The notes beneath the pieces were generated by a model. It had not been told where the DNA came from, did no database searches, and saw only the letters and a list, made by a program, of their open reading frames with translations. Shown in pieces: positions 62,390 through 64,000 of a stretch of DNA of 64,000 bases. The translations under genes were made by a program, and so were the position numbers. The stretch is taken from positions 192,501 to 256,500 of the forward strand of contig JAEMWC010000140.1 of the NCBI GenBank assembly GCA_016490735.1. The letters run 5' to 3'. Origin of the DNA: Pachyseris speciosa. Lineage: Eukaryota > Cnidaria > Anthozoa > Scleractinia > Pachyseridae. Positions within the stretch are counted from its first letter, which is position 1; every line of letters begins with the position of its first letter.

Positions 62390-62814
62390 AGACTAGGTTT
62401 ACACTAGAGGAAATTGATCCGGATCCGTGGCGAATCCGATACCTGTTAGTACCGGAGTCGTTTTGCCGTTTACATATAAGTGGACGTATCCCAAATAAAA
62501 ACTCACCGGTTAGGTAATGTCTCCGGAGATTTTGAATCCGGAATCTAAAGTGGGAACTTTGAATCCGAAACTATTGAGTCGTGTAAACGATTTGAAAGGA
62601 CGAATCCGGAAATGTTTTCGCCTGCGATGGTTACCAAGCTGCCAGCTTGTAACCATTCAAACAGGAATGTTCCCGGAGTTATGTACGTGTGTAAACGATT
62701 AGGAATCCGGATTCCCATTTAGTGTAAACGCTCACGAATCCGATAACCCAAACATTGATGAATCCGTAAACATGTATGAATCCGAAAAAATATTTTCTAG
62801 TGTAAACCTAGTCT
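62390..62814. mobile_element. MITE with AGACTAGGTTTACACTAG ends
   Basis: Starts AGACTAGGTTTACACTAGA and ends TCTAGTGTAAACCTAGTCT, perfect inverted ends. The inside has repeated GAATCCG and GTGTAAACG words. Non-coding. Confidence 0.75.
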
Positions 62815-63275
62815 GAAATGAACAAGTTGATCAGTGAATTTGTCAACTTGATTGAATTTCATCTTGATAATACGTCCGTGAATCTATTGTGGGCTTAAAT
62901 TTCTCATAGTTGTATTTATTTCTCGTAGTTGGATTTGCTTTTTAACTCAGGCAATAAGTCAACAGCCCAAACGTACAGCAAATCAAAACAATTCGTAAAT
63001 CGATTGCAGGAGGTAGTCTTTAACTCTTTGTCTTCCAGCTTACCAAATATCGTTCCTGTGGGAACGATGGCTTTGAAAACCTGTAACTTTCCCAAATCCC
63101 GGACTATGGTCGAAATGAAGCATTTTTATTGCCGCTGAAATCAAGCCCCTTAGTTGTGTGAGAAGCCTTGGGGCATCTTTTGACAGCTCTACGTTGAATG
63201 AATGTGCACGTTGGCAAGGTGCATGGCAAAGCGCTCCACGGCTTGTACAACATACGGAAAATTCGTTAGTCGCTG
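62815..63275. other. No gene seen
   Basis: No supported feature. Confidence 0.35.
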
Positions 63276-63560
63276 TCTGAGGAATCAACTAAGACTCTGA
63301 TTCACGTATTGCTCACGTCTCTTGTGGACTATTGTAACTAGTCGCTGTACGGAATTCTACGATATCAGATTTATCGCTTACAGCGATTCCTGAACGCTGC
63401 TGCGTGCATCACGCGTGTCATGTTCCGCGGTTTGCTTTTCACGCCGACTTTGATGTATCTACACTGGTTGCCTGCTCATTTCCGCATCAAATTCAAGATC
63501 GCGCTCCTGCTGTACAAGACCCGTCATGGCATGGTCCCTCCCTACCTGATCGAGCAGCTG
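63276..63560 (+). pseudogene. CR1/L2-type LINE fragment, RT C-terminal part
   Basis: One frame reads TKTLIHVLLTSLVDYCN, a stop, then SLYGILRYQIYRLQRFLNAA and MYLHWLPAHFRIKFKIALLL with YKTRHGMVPPYL. This matches the region after the polymerase domain in the LINE at 55433-58762, but with many changes and a stop, so it is an older, unrelated insertion of the same group. Confidence 0.75.
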
Positions 63561-64000
63561 CAAAGCCGCAAGTCGCTATACCTTGCGTATTGTCAATGAA
63601 CTCTCGCGCTCAAGAAAACGGGATTCGAAACCAGCTGTCAGTTTTTTGATCGCAAAAGAGAAACAATAAGCCACGTTAATTTGGGAATCAAAGAAGTCAG
63701 TTTGATCTGAAAGTGAACCAGCTTCCTTAGCACTTTGTAAAATGTGCTAAGAGACTCAAAGGCTGGTAGATAAAGAACGAGTTATGAAAAGTTCTACAAA
63801 TGAGACCAAATTCCAAAACGATGAGAAAGTACATAATGTGAATTTGTACGGATAATCTCAAAATATAATTAGGGAAAGAGGAATGAAACCCTTGATACAG
63901 TAAAACAAGAAATAATTCACTACTTTTAATACTTCCCTTCTTTCTTGCCAGAGGGCTCAGATTGATTTCCTGATTAAATGTTTCAACGTTTAAACTCTTG
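63561..64000. other. No gene seen
   Basis: No supported feature to the end of the window. Confidence 0.35.

Overview
The window looks like animal nuclear DNA, most likely from an anthozoan cnidarian such as a coral or sea anemone. The reasons are spliced genes with GT/AG introns, a dense mix of old and young transposons (L1, CR1/L2, Penelope, Crypton, TTAA-flanked DNA transposons, MITEs), and a Polinton whose gene set I associate with cnidarian genomes. Only one ordinary host gene piece is clear: exon 1 of a PIG3-like quinone oxidoreductase at 14628-14892 (minus strand).

The core of the window is a three-layer nest whose boundaries can be read directly. (1) A minus-strand L1-type LINE spans 15138-51460, flanked by a 9-bp repeat CTGGGTTGA. 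(2) A Kolobok-type DNA transposon (20595-49725, TTAA on both sides, ends AGGGACTATGTCA) sits inside the L1 endonuclease domain. (3) A 20.3-kb Polinton/Maverick (21921-42221) sits inside exon 4 of the Kolobok transposase, flanked by the 6-bp repeat CTCAGT. Removing each insert with one copy of its duplication restores the reading frame of the layer below.

The Polinton carries a nearly full virion gene set. This comprises a double jelly-roll major capsid protein, a penton-like minor capsid protein, a packaging ATPase, an adenain-like protease, a pVI-like minor protein, an AT-hook core protein, a phospholipase A2 with a zinc ribbon, and two collagen-like fibre proteins. It also has a protein-primed DNA polymerase B, a chromodomain integrase, a BRO-N/VRR-NUC protein, an HNH nuclease and a probable VLTF3-like late transcription factor. 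Left-half genes run mostly leftwards and right-half genes mostly rightwards. At nine start codons I see the element TCTAA placed 10-12 bases upstream of ATG, a good candidate for a dedicated viral promoter. Most structural genes are open, whereas integrase, polymerase, ATPase, protease, PLA2 and BRO genes each carry one or more frame breaks, so this copy is probably decayed or the assembly has small indels.

The Kolobok encodes an 11-exon transposase (plus strand) and, facing it, a four-exon gene (minus strand) whose last exon matches the P2X7 C-terminal zinc 'ballast' domain. All four exons of that gene join in phase.

The left flank (1-15137) contains repeated MITEs, a Penelope GIY-YIG fragment, inverted partial copies of a SAP/SWIM/YqaJ nuclease gene, a Crypton tyrosine recombinase, and an element with minisatellite-bearing inverted ends. 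The right flank (51470-64000) holds a composite SINE-like repeat, an open 1109-codon CR1/L2-type LINE at 55270-58900, a second minisatellite-ended element at 59370-62384, and a LINE fragment near 63300.
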